64,000 bases of DNA from Microbulbifer sp. VAAF005. GTDB lineage: Bacteria; Pseudomonadota; Gammaproteobacteria; Pseudomonadales; Cellvibrionaceae. The stretch covers positions 1,905,001 to 1,969,000 of the forward strand of contig NZ_CP120233.1 of NCBI RefSeq assembly GCF_030012985.1. The letters run 5' to 3'. Below the pieces are notes generated by a model. The model did no database searches and was not told the DNA's origin. It saw only the letters and a program-made list of their open reading frames with translations. This document shows, one piece after another, positions 18,667-29,139 of this stretch. The translations under genes were made by a program, and so were the position numbers. Positions within the stretch are counted from its first letter, which is position 1; every line of letters begins with the position of its first letter.

Positions 18667-21441
18667 ATGGACAAAACATACCAGCCCAACGCCATCGAAC
18701 AGCAGTGGTACAAAACCTGGGAGGAGAACGGCTACTTCAAGCCTTCCGGGGATACTGAGGCCAAGCCCTACAGCATTATGATCCCGCCGCCGAACGTCAC
18801 CGGCAGCCTGCATATGGGCCACGGTTTCCAGGAGTCCATCATGGACGCCCTGATTCGCTACCACCGCATGCAGGGAGACAACACCCTGTGGCAAGTGGGC
18901 ACCGACCATGCCGGTATCGCCACCCAGATGGTGGTAGAGCGCCTGCTGGGCGCCGAAGGCGTATCCCGCCACGACCTGGGCCGCGACAAGTTTATTGAGA
19001 AGGTCTGGGAGTGGAAAGAAGAGTCCGGCGGCACCATTACCCGACAGCTGCGTCGCCTGGGCGCCAGCCCCGACTGGTCCCGCGAACGCTTCACCATGGA
19101 CGACGGCTTCTACAAAGCGGTGCAGGAAGTCTTTATCAAACTGTATGAAGACGGCCTAATTTATCGCGGCAAGCGCCTGGTGAACTGGGACCCGAAATTC
19201 CACACCGCGATCTCCGACCTGGAAGTATTAAACGAAGAGAAGCAGGGTCACCTGTGGCACTTCCGCTACCCGCTCTCCGACGGCTCCGGCCACTTGGTAG
19301 TTGCCACTACCCGCCCGGAAACCATGCTCGGCGATACCGCCGTAGCCGTACACCCGGAAGACGAGCGCTACCAGCACCTGATCGGCAAGACCATCAAGTT
19401 GCCCCTGGCGGATCGCGAAATTCCGATTATTGCCGACGAATACGTCGATCGTGAATTCGGCACCGGCTGTGTAAAAATCACCCCGGCCCACGACTTCAAC
19501 GACTACGAAATGGGCCAGCGCCACAACCTCGAGATGATCAACATCCTCGATGCCGACGCCCACCTGAACGACGCAGTGCCGGAAAAATACCGGGGCATGG
19601 AGCGCTTTGCCGCGCGCACCCAGATTATCGATGACCTGGACGCCCTCGGCCTGCTGGAAAAAGTAGAGCCCCACACCCTCAAGGTACCTCACGGAGACCG
19701 CTCCGGCGCCGTGATCGAGCCCTGGCTCACCGATCAATGGTACGTAAAAACCCAGCCCCTGGCCGATGAAGCCATCGCAGCTGTTGAAGATGGCCGCGTT
19801 GAGTTCGTACCGAAAAACTACGAAAACATGTACTTCTCCTGGATGCGCGATATCCAGGACTGGTGTATTTCCCGCCAGCTGTGGTGGGGCCACCGCATCC
19901 CCGCCTGGTACGACAACGAAGGCAAAGTCTACGTTGGCCGCAGCGAAGAGGAAGTGCGCGAGAAACACAACCTGGGCGCCGATATCAGCCTGCGCCAGGA
20001 CGACGACGTACTCGACACCTGGTTCTCCTCCGGCCTGTGGACCTTCGGCACCCTGGGCTGGCCAGAAGATACCGAAGAGCTGAAAGCCTTCCACCCCAGC
20101 TCCGTACTGGTCACCGGCTTCGATATTATTTTCTTCTGGGTTGCGCGCATGATGATGCTGACCCTCTACTTCAAAAAGGAAGTACCGTTTAACACCGTGT
20201 ACGTGCACGGCCTGGTGCGTGACAACCACGGCCAGAAGATGTCCAAATCCAAGGGCAACGTAATCGATCCCATCGATTTGATCGACGGTATCGACCTGGA
20301 GACCCTGGTAGAGAAGCGCACCTCTGGTCTGATGCAACCGCACCTGCGCGAGAAGATCGAAAAGCAAACCCGCAAGGACTTCCCCGAAGGCTTCTCTGCT
20401 TTTGGTACCGATGCCCTGCGCTACACCTACTACTCACTGGCATCCACCGGCCGTGATATCAAGTTTGATGTGGGCCGTATCGAAGGCTTCCGCAATTTCT
20501 GTAACAAGATCTGGAATGCCTCCCGCTACGTACTGCAAAACTGCGAAGAGCACGATTGTGGACAGGACGGCAGCACGGATTTTGAACTGACCATCGCCGA
20601 CCGCTGGATTATTTCCCAGCTGCAGCGCACCGAAATCACCGTACGCGAAGCCATGGACACCTACCGCTTCGACCTCGCCTCCCAGGCCCTGTACGACTTT
20701 ATCTGGAGCGAGTACTGCAGCTGGTACCTGGAACTGTCCAAGCCGGTACTGTGGGACGACAACGCGTCCGACGCAGTGAAGAAAGGCACCCGCCGCACCC
20801 TGATCCGCGTACTGGAAACCATTTTGCGTCTGGCCCACCCGCTGATGCCGTTTATCACCGAAGAAATCTGGCAGCGTGTAAAAACCCTCGCCGGCTCCAA
20901 CGGTGACACCATTATGCTGCAGCAGTACCCGGAAGCCGATAACAGCAAGATCGACGAAGAAGCGGAAGCGGCCGTTGCCTGGTTGAAGCAGGTTATTGAA
21001 GGCGTGCGTAATATTCGCGGTGAAATGAATATTTCCCCAGCGAAGAAAATCCCACTGATCCTGCGCGGCGGTTCCAGCCGTGACCAAGAACTACTGGAGC
21101 AAGCCCGCAGCCTGTTGATCAAACTGGCCAGCCTCGAAGAAATCACCTGGCTGGAAAGTGGAGAAGCTGCACCAGCCTCCGCCACCGCCCTGGTAGGCGA
21201 TATGGAATTGCTGGTACCCATGGCCGGCCTGATCGACGTTAAAGCCGAAAGCGCCCGTCTACAAAAAGAGATTGATAAACTTTCCAAAGAACTCGCACGA
21301 GTTGAAGGCAAACTCAACAATCCTAAGTTCGTAGACAAAGCCCCCGAAGCCGTTGTTGCCAAGGAGAAGGACAAGCTTGCAGAAATGAAAGGTGCTCACG
21401 AGCGTCTGCAACAGCAGCTTGAGGAAATCAGCAATCTTTAA
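18667..21441 (+). CDS. valS: Valyl-tRNA synthetase
   Basis: 924 aa from the ATG at 18667 ([18 protein letters not shown]); the frame is open about 180 bases further upstream, but family alignment supports this start. Class I synthetase with [15 protein letters not shown] (HIGH motif), an editing domain ([17 protein letters not shown]), DLVTGFD-type and KMSKSKGN (KMSKS) motifs, an anticodon-binding domain and a C-terminal coiled coil ([34 protein letters not shown]). Charges tRNA-Val and edits Thr. A decayed copy of its 3' part lies at 48.5-48.9 kb. Confidence 0.96.
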   Translation: MDKTYQPNAIEQQWYKTWEENGYFKPSGDTEAKPYSIMIPPPNVTGSLHMGHGFQESIMDALIRYHRMQGDNTLWQVGTDHAGIATQMVVERLLGAEGVSRHDLGRDKFIEKVWEWKEESGGTITRQLRRLGASPDWSRERFTMDDGFYKAVQEVFIKLYEDGLIYRGKRLVNWDPKFHTAISDLEVLNEEKQGHLWHFRYPLSDGSGHLVVATTRPETMLGDTAVAVHPEDERYQHLIGKTIKLPLADREIPIIADEYVDREFGTGCVKITPAHDFNDYEMGQRHNLEMINILDADAHLNDAVPEKYRGMERFAARTQIIDDLDALGLLEKVEPHTLKVPHGDRSGAVIEPWLTDQWYVKTQPLADEAIAAVEDGRVEFVPKNYENMYFSWMRDIQDWCISRQLWWGHRIPAWYDNEGKVYVGRSEEEVREKHNLGADISLRQDDDVLDTWFSSGLWTFGTLGWPEDTEELKAFHPSSVLVTGFDIIFFWVARMMMLTLYFKKEVPFNTVYVHGLVRDNHGQKMSKSKGNVIDPIDLIDGIDLETLVEKRTSGLMQPHLREKIEKQTRKDFPEGFSAFGTDALRYTYYSLASTGRDIKFDVGRIEGFRNFCNKIWNASRYVLQNCEEHDCGQDGSTDFELTIADRWIISQLQRTEITVREAMDTYRFDLASQALYDFIWSEYCSWYLELSKPVLWDDNASDAVKKGTRRTLIRVLETILRLAHPLMPFITEEIWQRVKTLAGSNGDTIMLQQYPEADNSKIDEEAEAAVAWLKQVIEGVRNIRGEMNISPAKKIPLILRGGSSRDQELLEQARSLLIKLASLEEITWLESGEAAPASATALVGDMELLVPMAGLIDVKAESARLQKEIDKLSKELARVEGKLNNPKFVDKAPEAVVAKEKDKLAEMKGAHERLQQQLEEISNL

Positions 21442-21484
21442 TGGTTCTGGTAATCTGCTCCGATAAAGAGCGGATCTGAGTTTT

Positions 21485-21518
21485 AAAAAAGGGGGCTCTG
21501 CCCCCTTTTCTTTTTTTG
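21485..21518 (+). terminator. Rho-independent terminator after valS
   Basis: AAAAGGGGG-CTCTG-CCCCCTTTT stem-loop followed by CTTTTTTT, 45 bp after the valS stop. Marks the end of the conserved chromosomal block before the cassette array. Confidence 0.88.
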
Positions 21519-21986
21519 ATATAAATCACACTGCCCCTTCTTGAACTAGTGCCTTTTGATTTTCTATCAACTCTAGAACCCGAGTATGTACTCAATGTAC
21601 CTGCATCACTTATGGGTTTATCAGCTCCAAAATCAGCTCAACCGAAGTGGTATACACCTAAAGTGCGCTAAAACGCTTCAAGCACCGCTCCATTTTTCAA
21701 CCCTCCTAAATGCCTGATAAGAAATCAGCATGATTTTTGATCGGTTTGGCTGTTATTTTTTATAAAGATCCCGATTGATTGAAAGCTCCAGGCATAACCG
21801 TGAGTTGGAGAAAGTCTATTCGTTGGGGATAGAGACCAAAGTAATTATTTTTGAACTTGGGACAAGAGTTCCGGCTTGTATGTGATTTATTGATGCCTCA
21901 AGGTTCTTACGCACTTCTTCGTTAGATTGATACCAGGGTGGTAATCATGATAATAGTGGTCAGAATGATTACTATATAAATTTTAA
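21519..21986. other. Left border of the cassette array, no gene seen
   Basis: No convincing gene. A consensus integron core site GTTAGAT lies at 21921-21927, preceded by sequence that could be a decayed attC or attI. Base composition becomes AT-rich from here. A 36-bp motif shared with 25929-25967 lies at 21943-21978. Confidence 0.5.
21943..21978 (+). repeat. Leader repeat, copy 1 (upstream of cassette gene 1)
   Basis: Starts AATCATGATAATAGTGGTC and shares nearly its whole length with 25929-25967. This copy has 8-bp inverted repeats GTAATCAT / ATGATTAC (from base 21941). Both copies lie a few tens of bases before a cassette gene. Possible promoter/operator or shared 5' leader. Confidence 0.5.
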
Positions 21987-22544
21987 ATGGAATCAACAAT
22001 GTGTTATGAAAAGAGATTCGAATTGGCGTTAGATAAAACGCTAGAAATATTTGGGGAATCTGAAAGTGTCAATTTAAATTTAGATAACCGATATATATCG
22101 GAAAAACCATTATTCGCACTATTTAAAAAAGTGTATGAATCTGCTAAATCTAGGGGTATAAAGCTCGCAGGGAACTGTACTACTATCCACTGGAATACAG
22201 TTGATGAGCTTTCTAGAGCATTAAACTGCAAAGCTTACTTTACTGTAGGGTATGTGGTAGATGCAGGGCATGAATACTTTAAATTCACTTATGAAGATGT
22301 TCAGGAATGGCTAAGGTCAGGGCAGAGTTCAAAAAAAGTAATGCTTCATGCTTGGCTTACATTGGACTCAATGGAAATAGTTGATTTCACTTTGGGTCCA
22401 ACAATAGCCGATGTGCGCCCCGACCAAAAGCACTTAGAAAAAGCCATAATAGCCCTATCTCCGGAGGAGCAAGATGAGGGTTTCCATTATATTCCTATGA
22501 TCGTAAAAGATGATTTCTTAATGAGAATTCAAGCTTATGGCTAG
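21987..22544 (+). CDS. Cassette gene 1, unknown protein
   Basis: 185 aa (or 180 aa from the second Met at 22002). Not recognised. Soluble and acidic; it contains LNLDNRYISEKPLFALFKKVYESAKSRG and a Cys-poor C-terminal half with EAIIALSPEEQDEGFHYIPM-like text. Lies between the GTTAGAT core site and an attC-like site that begins at its stop codon, as expected for a cassette gene. Confidence 0.6.
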   Translation: MESTMCYEKRFELALDKTLEIFGESESVNLNLDNRYISEKPLFALFKKVYESAKSRGIKLAGNCTTIHWNTVDELSRALNCKAYFTVGYVVDAGHEYFKFTYEDVQEWLRSGQSSKKVMLHAWLTLDSMEIVDFTLGPTIADVRPDQKHLEKAIIALSPEEQDEGFHYIPMIVKDDFLMRIQAYG

Positions 22545-22631
22545 CAAGTCATTTAATAAAGCAATTAGAAACCGCCCACAAAAAACTTGGGTTGGACTCG
22601 CTAACGCTTGCCTTTTATTGCGACGTTAAGG
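22542..22631 (+). repeat. attC-like site, cassette 1
   Basis: Begins at the stop codon (TAGCAAGTC) and ends GACGTTAAGG with core GTTAAGG at 22625-22631; the ends pair as R''/R'. Not interrupted by an intron. Confidence 0.6.
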
Positions 22632-22638
22632 ATCCCCG

Positions 22639-23196
22639 ATGGATGAAGAGTTGAACAAACTTAAGGAAGAAAAGAATCTCGTAACTATTAAGAGAGAGGC
22701 TATTGATGGGCATAAAATACAAGGATTTGTATTGGCACACTCAAAAGAACTCGTTCTGATTCAATACGTATATGATTTTAATCTTGATGGGCTTATGGTT
22801 CTTCGGTTGTCTGATGTCAGTAGTATTGAATCAACCAAAACAGATCTTTTTCAGACCCAAATCTTCAAAGATGAAGGATTGTACTCCAGGATAGACTTCT
22901 CGAAAGAGTATGATGTAACCAACTGGTATACGGTATTATCTACTATCGGGAGAGAAAATGGGTTTTTCATAATCGAGGATGAAGATCCAGAGTATCCAAT
23001 CTTCCTACTTGGGGAGCTACGTATCATTGGCGAAGATTCAGTCTCAATGCTGGGTTTTAGTGGGGCTGCTAACTGGGATGACGAATACTCGGAAATGAGT
23101 TACGAAGATATAAGCTCCTTCCAGGTGGGTAACAAATACTCAAATATGTATAAACGGTACTTCGAGAGGAATGTCTTAACAAAGCCATCAATTTGA
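22639..23196 (+). CDS. Cassette gene 2, unknown protein
   Basis: 185 aa, acidic and soluble, no recognised domain. Two similar blocks (QGFVLAHSKELVLIQYVYDFNLDG and LSTIGRENGFFIIEDED) suggest an Sm-like or small beta-barrel N-terminus, by appearance only. AAGGATCCCCG precedes the ATG 8 bp after the core site. The next attC starts at the stop codon. Confidence 0.6.
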   Translation: MDEELNKLKEEKNLVTIKREAIDGHKIQGFVLAHSKELVLIQYVYDFNLDGLMVLRLSDVSSIESTKTDLFQTQIFKDEGLYSRIDFSKEYDVTNWYTVLSTIGRENGFFIIEDEDPEYPIFLLGELRIIGEDSVSMLGFSGAANWDDEYSEMSYEDISSFQVGNKYSNMYKRYFERNVLTKPSI

Positions 23197-23242
23197 CCGC
23201 CTTACGCTGCGCTTGAGACGGCAAATTTTGGCGGCGTTATAA
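23194..23242 (+). repeat. attC-like site, cassette 2
   Basis: Short site: GACCGCC near the stop codon pairs with GGCGGC before core GTTATAA. Not interrupted. Confidence 0.55.
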
Positions 23243-23252
23243 GTATTAATTT

Positions 23253-23462
23253 ATGAACTCGATTCAGCTGGAAAGCCCACGATTTTATAGCCAGGAGGAT
23301 GAAGACCTCTTTTTTCGATGCATCTATAACATGCCAGGTTACGAGGATGTAAAAGGTAGGGGTACAGTGCTCACGATCATTTTCTCTGATCAAATTTCCG
23401 CTGAAACACATGGCCTAATTAAGGCACTTTGCGCGAGATGGGAAACAACTATATACAGGTAA
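23253..23462 (+). CDS. Cassette gene 3, small protein paralogous to the gene at 42324
   Basis: 69 aa. Residues 5-62 (ESPRFYSQEDEDLFFRCIYNMPGY... to LCARW) align with cassette gene 42324-42602 (GPTFYDQEDENIFFSCIYQLPDY... to ICRRW). This copy stops about 25 residues earlier. Reading one frame over gives a tail ending ...HFKPYL at the attC, so a frameshift near 23455 is possible. Function unknown. Confidence 0.55.
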   Translation: MNSIQLESPRFYSQEDEDLFFRCIYNMPGYEDVKGRGTVLTIIFSDQISAETHGLIKALCARWETTIYR

Positions 23463-23486
23463 GGAGACTCATTTCAAACCGTACTT

Positions 23487-23570
23487 ATAACAAGTCACTC
23501 AAGTACGCTCCGGCCAAAAAAAGCATGGCCTCCTCAGAACGCGCTAGCGCTCCTCCAGCAAGACTTTAAC
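23487..23570 (+). repeat. attC-like site, cassette 3
   Basis: TAACAAGTC at the left pairs with GACTTTA at the right; the centre has CGGCC...GGCC hairpin arms. The right core is slightly degenerate. Not interrupted by an intron; IS3-type element 1 follows about 75 bp downstream. Confidence 0.5.
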
Positions 23571-23674
23571 CCTATCGCCCGGCAGACTGTGCACGCAACG
23601 CACGCCCTTGCTTCGCGCGTTCCGAAATCTCAACCACCTCCATCTGTTGTGGTCAACTCCAACCGGACACTTTC

Positions 23675-24478
23675 CTAAGCACATTTTTCAAATTCGATAG
23701 GGGTTACGTCCCCCAGTGTTGTATGTATCCTGCGTGAATTGTAATACGCAATATAGGCCCTCACGTCTGTTATCGCACCCTCCCTTGTCGGATAGAGGTT
23801 TCCTGTTAACCATTCCCGCTTCAGGCTACTAAAAAAACGCTCAGTAGGTGCATTGTCCCAACAATTTCCCTTGCGGCTCATTGAGCACACCATTCCATGC
23901 TGCTTTAGTAGCGCTTGGTAGCTATGACTGGCATACTGGCTACCTCGATCAGAGTGATGCAGCAGACCTTTTGTTGGGGTGCGCAAATTGATAGCCATAA
24001 CCAGTGCACGACTTGCCAGGGCCGTCTCCATCTGGCGGTCTAAGTGCCAGCCAACAATCCGGCGTGAATAAAGATCAATTACCACTGCTAGGTATAACCA
24101 ACCCTGCAAAGTCCAGATATAGGTAATATCCGTAGTCCAAACTTGATTTTTAGCACTCGGTGAGAAATCCCTATTTAGAAGATTCTCAGCAACTGGCAGT
24201 TGGTGCTTGCTATTTGTGGTTAGTGTAAATCGCTTCTTCTGTTTTACTACCAAGCCGAGCTTTTTCATGAGTTTGCGGACTCGATAACGCCCAATTTCAA
24301 AGCCTTCTTTGCGCAACAGCTTCATTAACCGACGGCTTCCGAGACTCTCACGAGATTCTGCAAATAAGGCCTTCAATCGATGGCATAGTTGCCAAATCTG
24401 GCCATCTATTGGGCTATCACTACGACGACACCATTCGTAATAGCTGCTCTTATTTACTTGCATTACTCGGCAGAGCAC
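23675..24478 (-). CDS. IS3-family transposase OrfB (DDE integrase domain)
   Basis: 267 aa from the first ATG; the frame is open further upstream to orfA, so the active form is probably an OrfAB fusion made by -1 frameshifting at the A6G run in the end of orfA. DDE residues are in TTDITYIWT, LLHHSDRGSQY and NAPTERFFSSLK. An HTH_21-type region (SRRLMKLLRKEGFEIGRYRVRKLMKKLG) precedes the catalytic core. Confidence 0.9.
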   Translation of the reverse strand: MLCRVMQVNKSSYYEWCRRSDSPIDGQIWQLCHRLKALFAESRESLGSRRLMKLLRKEGFEIGRYRVRKLMKKLGLVVKQKKRFTLTTNSKHQLPVAENLLNRDFSPSAKNQVWTTDITYIWTLQGWLYLAVVIDLYSRRIVGWHLDRQMETALASRALVMAINLRTPTKGLLHHSDRGSQYASHSYQALLKQHGMVCSMSRKGNCWDNAPTERFFSSLKREWLTGNLYPTREGAITDVRAYIAYYNSRRIHTTLGDVTPIEFEKCA

Positions 24479-24522
24479 TCTAACTGGAAAGCTACCTTGC
24501 TGCTTTTTAATAAATTCGTACT

Positions 24523-24813
24523 TTATTTCATTTCTTTCGCAAAGAAGGCGCTGGCCTTTTTTAGGATTTCCTTCTCCATCCGCAATTGCTTTACTTCACG
24601 TCGCAGTTGATCCAGTTCAGCTCGTTCGCCCGAATCCAACCTTACTCCGCTCTCTTCCTGCTCCAGCTCCTTTATCCAGCGTCGCAGATTGTTAGCAGTG
24701 GTTCCTACAGCCTCTGCGGCCTTGGAAATCGAATACCCTTGTTCTGAGACAAGAGCTACGGCGTCTTTCTTGAACTCCGGCTTGAATTTCCGGCGTGTAC
24801 CTTTTGTTGTCAT
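24523..24813 (-). CDS. IS3-family transposase OrfA (helix-turn-helix)
   Basis: 96 aa. HTH_Tnp_1 type: RRKFKPEFKKDAVALVSEQGYSISKAAEAVGTTANNLRRWIKELE, followed by a leucine-zipper-like stretch and the typical end LKKASAFFAKEMK. Upstream gene of the same IS; an A6G run near its 3' end is the likely frameshift site. Confidence 0.9.
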   Translation of the reverse strand: MTTKGTRRKFKPEFKKDAVALVSEQGYSISKAAEAVGTTANNLRRWIKELEQEESGVRLDSGERAELDQLRREVKQLRMEKEILKKASAFFAKEMK

Positions 24814-24876
24814 ACTTCACCTCGCTAGGTAGTTTTACCATCTTAACGAAGTGTCCGGAAGGATTAGACCACTACA

Positions 24877-25928
24877 CTCCACTTTATTGAAGACGAGCGG
24901 GTTTCTAGCGTATGATCCATATAGCCATTTTGATAGTGATGATATCAATTTGGTTAGCTGGCCCCAGGTGTTAGCGCACCTTGGGTCAGCGCCTTTTACT
25001 TACTCTTACGTCACGCTACCGTTCTCCTTTGAGGGAATGGTTCTTTTAGAAAATTCTTGGGTTTCTTGAAGCTCTTTGGTCATCGGCCTTTAGAAGGCTG
25101 TTCAATGACGACCCAAATATCGACAAATATCCACCGATTTTACGCAGCTTTGACATTAAAACAAACTCTAATAAAATCCAATAAGATTATTTTTGTGCCT
25201 ATATTTTTTGCTGCTCACGCTTTGGAAATTTCGATTGTGCATAAAATTGGCTGTGAAAATTAATACCCCCAACGACTCCCACACTGGACTTCAGAAAACA
25301 ATAGATCATCAATACCGCTGAAATGTCTTCCACATATCTACAGAAAAGATCTATCGATAAACCAAAGTAGTTTGCAGACTTTTGGGATATTACTGCGGGG
25401 TTTAGGAGTCTCTGAACAACCCAGTGATGCTTCTACTTACAGAGCGGTCACAATCAGAACGCAGCTTCGCAGGAATGTCTAGCTAGACCGTACAAGCAGT
25501 CGCAACACGGGGCATGAATCGTTATGGAAGCCCCGTAGGCGGACCACAACTGCTCCGTTGCAACACTTGCAAGGGACTACGGCCATTCGCGGCGAACTGC
25601 ACCTAATATCTGTAGCCTTCAAGATCCGCAGAGATATTACGGAGTTATTCAGAGGCACACTTGATACCTTACCCCCAATTAGACCCAACCTGCTAAAGTT
25701 CGCGAATGCTAGCTTAGGGGTTTACGATCATATTGACCGTTATATTGGGGAGCAAGAAGATAGATCTAACAAAAGTCGTTAAATCAATGGGTTAAGGACT
25801 AATGTTAAAATTGAGATAGTAGGCAAAGTGATCGCTTTTCCAGTTTGTACACATGTATCAGGTTACTTTAAGTCTACAGTATTAAATAGAAATTTAGGCT
25901 ATGGAGTAGAAATTGATTCTGAGACAAT
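24877..25928. other. Non-coding or decayed stretch between IS3 element 1 and the ankyrin cassette
   Basis: About 1.05 kb without a supported gene. Several 60-75 codon frames exist but none has a ribosome site or recognisable motif. A possible integron core GTTAAAT lies near 25778. The segment is probably one or more decayed cassettes. Confidence 0.4.
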
Positions 25929-25967
25929 AATCATGACAATAGTGGTCAGAATTATTATTACTATATA
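25929..25967 (+). repeat. Leader repeat, copy 2 (upstream of the ankyrin gene)
   Basis: AATCATGACAATAGTGGTC... shared with copy 1 at 21943-21978, with a 3-bp insertion in the ATTATT part. Lies 33 bp before the next cassette gene. Confidence 0.5.
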
Positions 25968-25999
25968 GCTGCTAAGCAAAATATGTAGAGACTATTTGG

Positions 26000-27355
26000 A
26001 TGAATGAAAAAAGAAAACAAATCCTTAGATCAATTTATCGAGACTTGCTACTTTCCGCCGGGTTAGATCCGGATGGCCGATGGTGGGAAGAAGATGAAGT
26101 TCAGCACTTTGTAGGCCTAGAAAAACGAGAAGAAATAATCGCTTTCCAATCTATATTTAATGTAACACGAAATCATCTCGCGGAATTGAAAAGTAAGAAA
26201 GAAAAAATATCTGTCTTGAGCGATTATTCACAAGCTGCTATTGAATTCGCAAATAGCGGTGCAACATCAATATGTGACGCTTCGGGGTTTGCTGGTTTTG
26301 GAGGCAGACCAATTTGGTTTGCAGCAATTTCGCTGATTGAAGATGAATTTAATGCTTCAAATAATTTGGATGAACGTCAAAAATATATAACGGAAGTCTA
26401 TAGTGCGTTTATGTCATCAGAAATTGATTTCAATCCTAGAAATCAGTCGTCATATACTGGCTTGGCATTAAAGGCTGGGCGCTATGGTTTTGCCTCCTTG
26501 CTTATAGCTAATGATAAATATGCAAGCTCTTCCCCCGAACCAATCTGGCAATTTGTGATTAATTCTTCTAAGCAACCGAAACGTGTGGATATGCTTTTGA
26601 AATTAATGGATAAACTATACGAGCTTGACGAAGAGGTAGATAGGTTAGGCAGTCATTCTGGTCGTTCTGCGTTGATGCAGGCTTCGGCGTATACTGCGAT
26701 AGAACAAATTAACTGGCTCCTGGAACGCGGTGCAGATATTAATAAGCGTGATATACGAAGTGGAGCTACACCTTTAATGCATGCGCTTAATCGATACTTT
26801 GGAGTCAGTGATAATAATACAAGAAAAAGACTTCGAGAAACGATCGACCTTCTAATAAGTCAAGGTGCTGATATTTCAATGTGTGCGTACACAGGTCAGG
26901 ACTTTGGAGTTTTACTTAGGGATACGAAAGCGCTCAAGCCTGCAGATAAAAAGCATTTCCGAGAGATGTGGAAAACTTATAAGAAGAAAGGTGCAACTAA
27001 GAATAAACGTGTTCTTTCTGACGATGAAATCTCTCCAGATCTTATAAAGAAAATAAATATGCAGGGAGAGTTTCTGTTACATCCATGGAATGTTCTTCTT
27101 GAAACATTCTTTGAAATACTGAAAGCGCATAAAATTAGTAGATTTACAGATGAGGACATCTTTCATTATTTAAACCCTGGTTACCACGGGGTAAATTTAG
27201 ATGGCATTAGAAAAATTGACCTAGCTTCTATTAATCATTGGTTAACTAGATTCGTTTGTAGCTGTGCCAGATCGAATGTTGAATTGCATTGCTCTTCAGA
27301 AGGTGTATACAGTTTTTCTTCAACGGAAGGTCAAGCGCGACTTAGGCTTTTATAA
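26000..27355 (+). CDS. Ankyrin-repeat-containing cassette protein
   Basis: 451 aa. Residues about 215-290 contain two ankyrin-like units (SGRSALMQASAYTAIEQINWLLERGADINKRD; SGATPLMHALNRYF...IDLLISQGADISM). The N-terminal 200 residues and the C-terminal winged-looking tail are not recognised. Ankyrin repeats mediate protein contacts; the partner is unknown. AT-rich codon use is unlike the chromosomal genes. Followed by a full-size antisense intron. Confidence 0.7.
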   Translation: MNEKRKQILRSIYRDLLLSAGLDPDGRWWEEDEVQHFVGLEKREEIIAFQSIFNVTRNHLAELKSKKEKISVLSDYSQAAIEFANSGATSICDASGFAGFGGRPIWFAAISLIEDEFNASNNLDERQKYITEVYSAFMSSEIDFNPRNQSSYTGLALKAGRYGFASLLIANDKYASSSPEPIWQFVINSSKQPKRVDMLLKLMDKLYELDEEVDRLGSHSGRSALMQASAYTAIEQINWLLERGADINKRDIRSGATPLMHALNRYFGVSDNNTRKRLRETIDLLISQGADISMCAYTGQDFGVLLRDTKALKPADKKHFREMWKTYKKKGATKNKRVLSDDEISPDLIKKINMQGEFLLHPWNVLLETFFEILKAHKISRFTDEDIFHYLNPGYHGVNLDGIRKIDLASINHWLTRFVCSCARSNVELHCSSEGVYSFSSTEGQARLRLL

Positions 27356-27369
27356 GTATCAATGCCTAA

Positions 27370-28079
27370 ATCGGGTAGCCGGTAGTTTCTAGCTATCGGC
27401 CCCCACACCACTCATCGTGCGGGTCCGCAATGGGCGGTTCCCTATCCGTAATGAATCTCTACCCAACGATAGTGTCGAGCAGCTCTTCATTTGAGTTTAA
27501 TGTCATAGCAGTGCTCTACCTCAACTTTATATCCGACTGGAAACATATCGGTAGGCTAGCCCTGTCTTTTAACTTGTGGAGTTTGGGTTCAGGCCTTCAC
27601 CCTGTCCAAGCTATTAATCTTGGTATTTGGCTACTTTACCGTCGACTGACTACTGTTTAATCACCGTGGTCATTGCTGACCGAAGCACTAAAATGTCCCA
27701 CCACGTTTTTCTATCCCCGCGATGGTGGCAAGCGGATTGGGCATAGTTATGAGTCAACGGCCACCCTGACAGCTCCATAGATACAAGTTAAACATATCTC
27801 CTCCGATAAGAACGTGAACGTTTGCTACATAGCTGAATCATTGACTCTACCCGTTAGACCACATAGCTTCGGTGACCTTGACCACCTCGCCTTCAGGCTG
27901 AGCCTTATAGGATGTTTCTGTTCTTCAGCTTGTAGTTTTCCTAGCGGCCTCCTCCCCACAAGATCTCGCGGTGTTGCAGTTGCCTTTCGCTAGTAGTTAG
28001 CATTTAATGGAACCCATTAAATGGTGATCTTCCCAAAGGGGACTTCCACCGCACTAGTTCACGCCCATACTGGGCGTAC
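27370..28079 (-). mobile_element. Group IIC-attC intron a, ORF-less, full size (710 bp)
   Basis: On the minus strand it starts GTACGCCCAGTATGGGCG, then GGGTGGAAGTCCCC, ...GTGGGGAGGAAGCCGCTAG, ACATCCTATAAGGCT: the domain I layout of group IIC introns such as the Oceanobacillus iheyensis one. It ends with domain V (GAACCGCCCATTGCGGACCC... GTGGTGTGGGGGCC), a domain VI hairpin and CCCGAT. The flanks TAA (27367-27369) and CAAG (28080-28083) rebuild the canonical attC start TAACAAG. No reverse-transcriptase reading frame is present. Confidence 0.85.
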
Positions 28080-28145
28080 CAAGCGCATATTGTCGGGCTG
28101 GTTTTCCACCTCGCTCCAAACCACCCACAAATGCGACTGTTAAAT
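28080..28145 (+). repeat. attC remainder after intron a
   Basis: CAAGCGCAT pairs with ATGCGACTG; core GTTAAAT at 28139-28145. Together with the TAA left of the intron it forms one attC. Confidence 0.65.
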
Positions 28146-29139
28146 GCACAAGGAATCTCGTGGATATTCTAAATAATCGAGAAATTGCAATTGCCATATG
28201 GCTACTGATAATTTCTGTTTATATCTATTCATCCTCAAAGATGGCTGATGTCAGAACCGCTTTTAAACGTGTGTTATCGGCCTTCTTTGTAAGACAAATT
28301 ATTTCTGTCCTTTGCCTGATGGTTGCTTATATGGCAATTGTCATTTATTGGCTTGCTGAGTTGGATCTATGGAATGCTGAGCAGCTCAAAAATACTGTTT
28401 TTTGGTGTGCATCCGTTGGGTTCATGTCAATGTTTAAGCTCGAACAGTTCAAAAAAGACAAAAGCTTCTTCAGACACTCAGTCTTAGATAATTTAAAACT
28501 GCTGGCAATCCTTCAATTTGTCGTTGGCGTATATACTTTCTCCCTTTGGATCGAAGTTCTTCTAGTTCCAGTTTTGGCGTTAATTGCGGCTATGCTAGCT
28601 ATTGCTGAAACCGACAAAAAATATCATCAAGTAAAGGTTCTTTTAGAATATTGCCTGTCTTTATTCGGAATAGTCTTAATTGCTTATACCTTGTACATGT
28701 TAACGACCAAATTTGGCGAGTTTGGGAAAGAGAAAACTGCATACGACTTCTTTGTTCCCCCATTATTGACTCTGTGTTATTTACCGTTTGTTTACATTAT
28801 GTTGGTTTATTCATCATATGAGCAGGTCTTTATCCGTCTTAAATTCTCAATAAAAAATAGATTCAATAGATATGTAGCTAAACTCTACGCAATTGCATTG
28901 TTTAATCTTCGTGTAAATCTACTAGAAAGATGGTCATATCAAGTCGCCAGAGTAAACATAGAATCACATTCTGATCTGGTGGATACCTTTAAGCACGTAT
29001 TTAAAGTGAGATCTTCTGAGAGAAATCCAAAGGAAGTACCAATAGAGCAGGGTTGGAGCCCTTATAAAGCGAAAGACTGATCCTACCCACCAACGACGGA
29101 CACTCTCTTAAGCGATAAACTACGCAGCAGAGGTGCTCT

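Larger units (their letters stand above)
23645..24876 (-). mobile_element. IS3-family insertion sequence 1
   Basis: About 1.23 kb. Terminal inverted repeats TGTTGTGGTCAACTCC... (left) and TGTAGTGGTCTAATCC... (right, complement), both continuing to CCGGACACTT. It contains overlapping orfA and orfB on the minus strand. No clear target duplication is seen, so one edge may have been rearranged. Confidence 0.85.

Noticed and set aside
19228-20367. 379-codon and other long minus-strand frames opposite valS
   Set aside because: Shadows of valS codon bias; valS is complete and conserved throughout.
21519-21986. Integron integrase or attI at the left border
   Set aside because: No tyrosine recombinase frame exists anywhere in the window; one core-like GTTAGAT is not enough to name attI.
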